Of a stretch of 13,387 nucleotides of DNA, positions 12,717-13,387 are shown piece by piece. Source of the DNA: Chitinophagaceae bacterium UBA4412. Lineage in GTDB: Bacteria; Bacteroidota; Bacteroidia; Chitinophagales; Chitinophagaceae. Every line of letters begins with the position of its first letter. Within the stretch, counting starts at the first letter, position 1. The notes beneath the pieces are model-generated. The model searched no databases. It was not told where the DNA came from and saw only the letters and a list, made by a program, of their open reading frames with translations. A program made the position numbers and the translations under genes. The stretch is from positions 11,077 to 24,463 of the forward strand of contig DGQO01000089.1 in the NCBI GenBank assembly GCA_002400445.1, given 5' to 3'.

Positions 12717-13387
12717 ATGAATCAGTCATTATATAACCCTGTTTTCAGCGCATTGTGCAGCGGCGATAGCCAACTGGCTTATGGCACAGAAGGGGTAAAA
12801 TTTTTTAATGAAGAAGTGAGCCCATTTGTAAGTTTTAATCATGCGCCAAAAGAGGGATTTAAACTGCTGCATGAGATGCTAAACCAAGGTAGAAAAATTT
12901 TGTATGCAACACCCGAACCCATTGAGCCTCCAACAGGCTGGGTTCTGCGGCATCATGTGCCCGGTCTGCAATTTGTATATGAAGGCCCAGCGGCAAAAAC
13001 ATTAGCCACTCAAATTATACCTCTGCAATTAAACCATGTACCTGAGATGATTGCCCTGGCTGTACTTACCAGGCCGGGACCATTTTTAAAACGCACTATC
13101 GAATTTGGACATTACCGGGGAATTTTACAAGAAGAAAAAGTAGTAGCCATGGCGGGCCAGCGACTGCACCTGCCAAAATACACGGAAATAAGTGCGGTAT
13201 GTACGCACCCCGATTATGCCGGCAAGGGGTATGCTTTTGAGCTCATGCAGGAGCAGATAGCCTTTATACAGCAACAAGGAAAACAACCTTTCCTGCACGT
13301 GAGAGCGGATAATGAGCGGGCAATTGCATTATATAAACGCCAGGGATTTGTACAATCTGGCCCAATGCATTTTTATTTTTTAGTGAG
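12717..13387 (+). CDS. GNAT family N-acetyltransferase (runs off the window end)
   Basis: This cytoplasmic acetyl-CoA-dependent acyltransferase begins at ATG 12717; 223 full codons are visible without a stop. The first ~110 residues are a poorly conserved helper domain ('GFKLLHEMLNQGRKILYATPEP', 'LQFVYEGP'), and the GNAT fold covers about 110-220. The acetyl-CoA pyrophosphate loop is 'THPDYAGKGYA' at 163-173 (pattern x-x-Gly-x-Gly/Ala), preceded by the 'YTEISAVCTHP' beta-4 strand. 'FLHVRADNERAIALYKRQGF' forms the final FR47-like strand-helix, with Asn and Tyr at the usual sites. This layout matches the FR47-like GNAT group. The acceptor substrate is unknown. The frame is intact to the edge and the missing part is probably only a few residues, since the last strand is already present. 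It is separated from the BI-1 family gene by a strong terminator, so it is transcribed on its own. No clear -7 box is seen upstream. Confidence 0.9.
   Translation, partial: MNQSLYNPVFSALCSGDSQLAYGTEGVKFFNEEVSPFVSFNHAPKEGFKLLHEMLNQGRKILYATPEPIEPPTGWVLRHHVPGLQFVYEGPAAKTLATQIIPLQLNHVPEMIALAVLTRPGPFLKRTIEFGHYRGILQEEKVVAMAGQRLHLPKYTEISAVCTHPDYAGKGYAFELMQEQIAFIQQQGKQPFLHVRADNERAIALYKRQGFVQSGPMHFYFLV

Noticed and set aside
1..13387. Mobile elements, phage, CRISPR, toxin-antitoxin or defence genes
   Set aside because: I looked for transposase or integrase motifs, direct-repeat arrays and small paired genes and found none; the gene content is housekeeping and envelope.

Overview
The window looks like ordinary core chromosome from a member of the phylum Bacteroidota, most likely near the family Chitinophagaceae. 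Four things point there. First, it carries Bacteroidota-typical genes: gldH, and a DUF6089 gene followed by uppS and bamA. Second, several start regions carry TAnnTTTG boxes, the -7 element of Bacteroidota housekeeping promoters. Third, starts are preceded by A-rich DNA rather than Shine-Dalgarno motifs. Fourth, the protein families are typical of the group: a CarboxypepD_reg-like protein, a glycine-zipper OmpA lipoprotein beside a lipocalin-like lipoprotein, and a PheS with a four-cysteine insertion. The placement is inferred from gene content, not from a search.

Left block (1-3847, all minus strand), in order of transcription: yicC (RNase-like), gldH (gliding/type IX secretion lipoprotein), a DUF6089 outer-membrane-type protein, uppS (undecaprenyl diphosphate synthase) and bamA (cut by the window edge). 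It is an envelope-biogenesis cluster: lipid carrier synthesis, outer-membrane protein insertion and a secretion lipoprotein. uppS appears to have its own -7 box.

Divergent gap (3848-4412, 565 bp): no protein gene is supported. The minus strand carries a promoter-like pair (TTTG, 18 bp, TAATATTG), a short 5' stem-loop and a perfect intrinsic terminator, which together would give an RNA of about 70 nt. This is the best candidate for something undescribed here; it may be a free small RNA or an attenuated leader of yicC.

Middle block: a stand-alone LpxD-family acyltransferase (plus strand) converges, with a 4-bp gap, on a minus-strand series of 3-hydroxyacyl-CoA dehydrogenase, an overlapping extended SDR, and a CarboxypepD_reg-like exported protein. 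Upstream of these lie a lipocalin-like lipoprotein and an OmpA-family glycine-zipper lipoprotein, ending in a long hairpin terminator whose T-tract runs to the dehydrogenase start.

Right block: pheS (minus) diverges from a polysaccharide deacetylase gene (plus), followed by a Bax inhibitor-1/YccA-family membrane protein, a clear intrinsic terminator, and a GNAT acetyltransferase that runs off the window end. I found no tRNA, rRNA, CRISPR array, insertion sequence, prophage or attachment site, and no sign of recent transfer.
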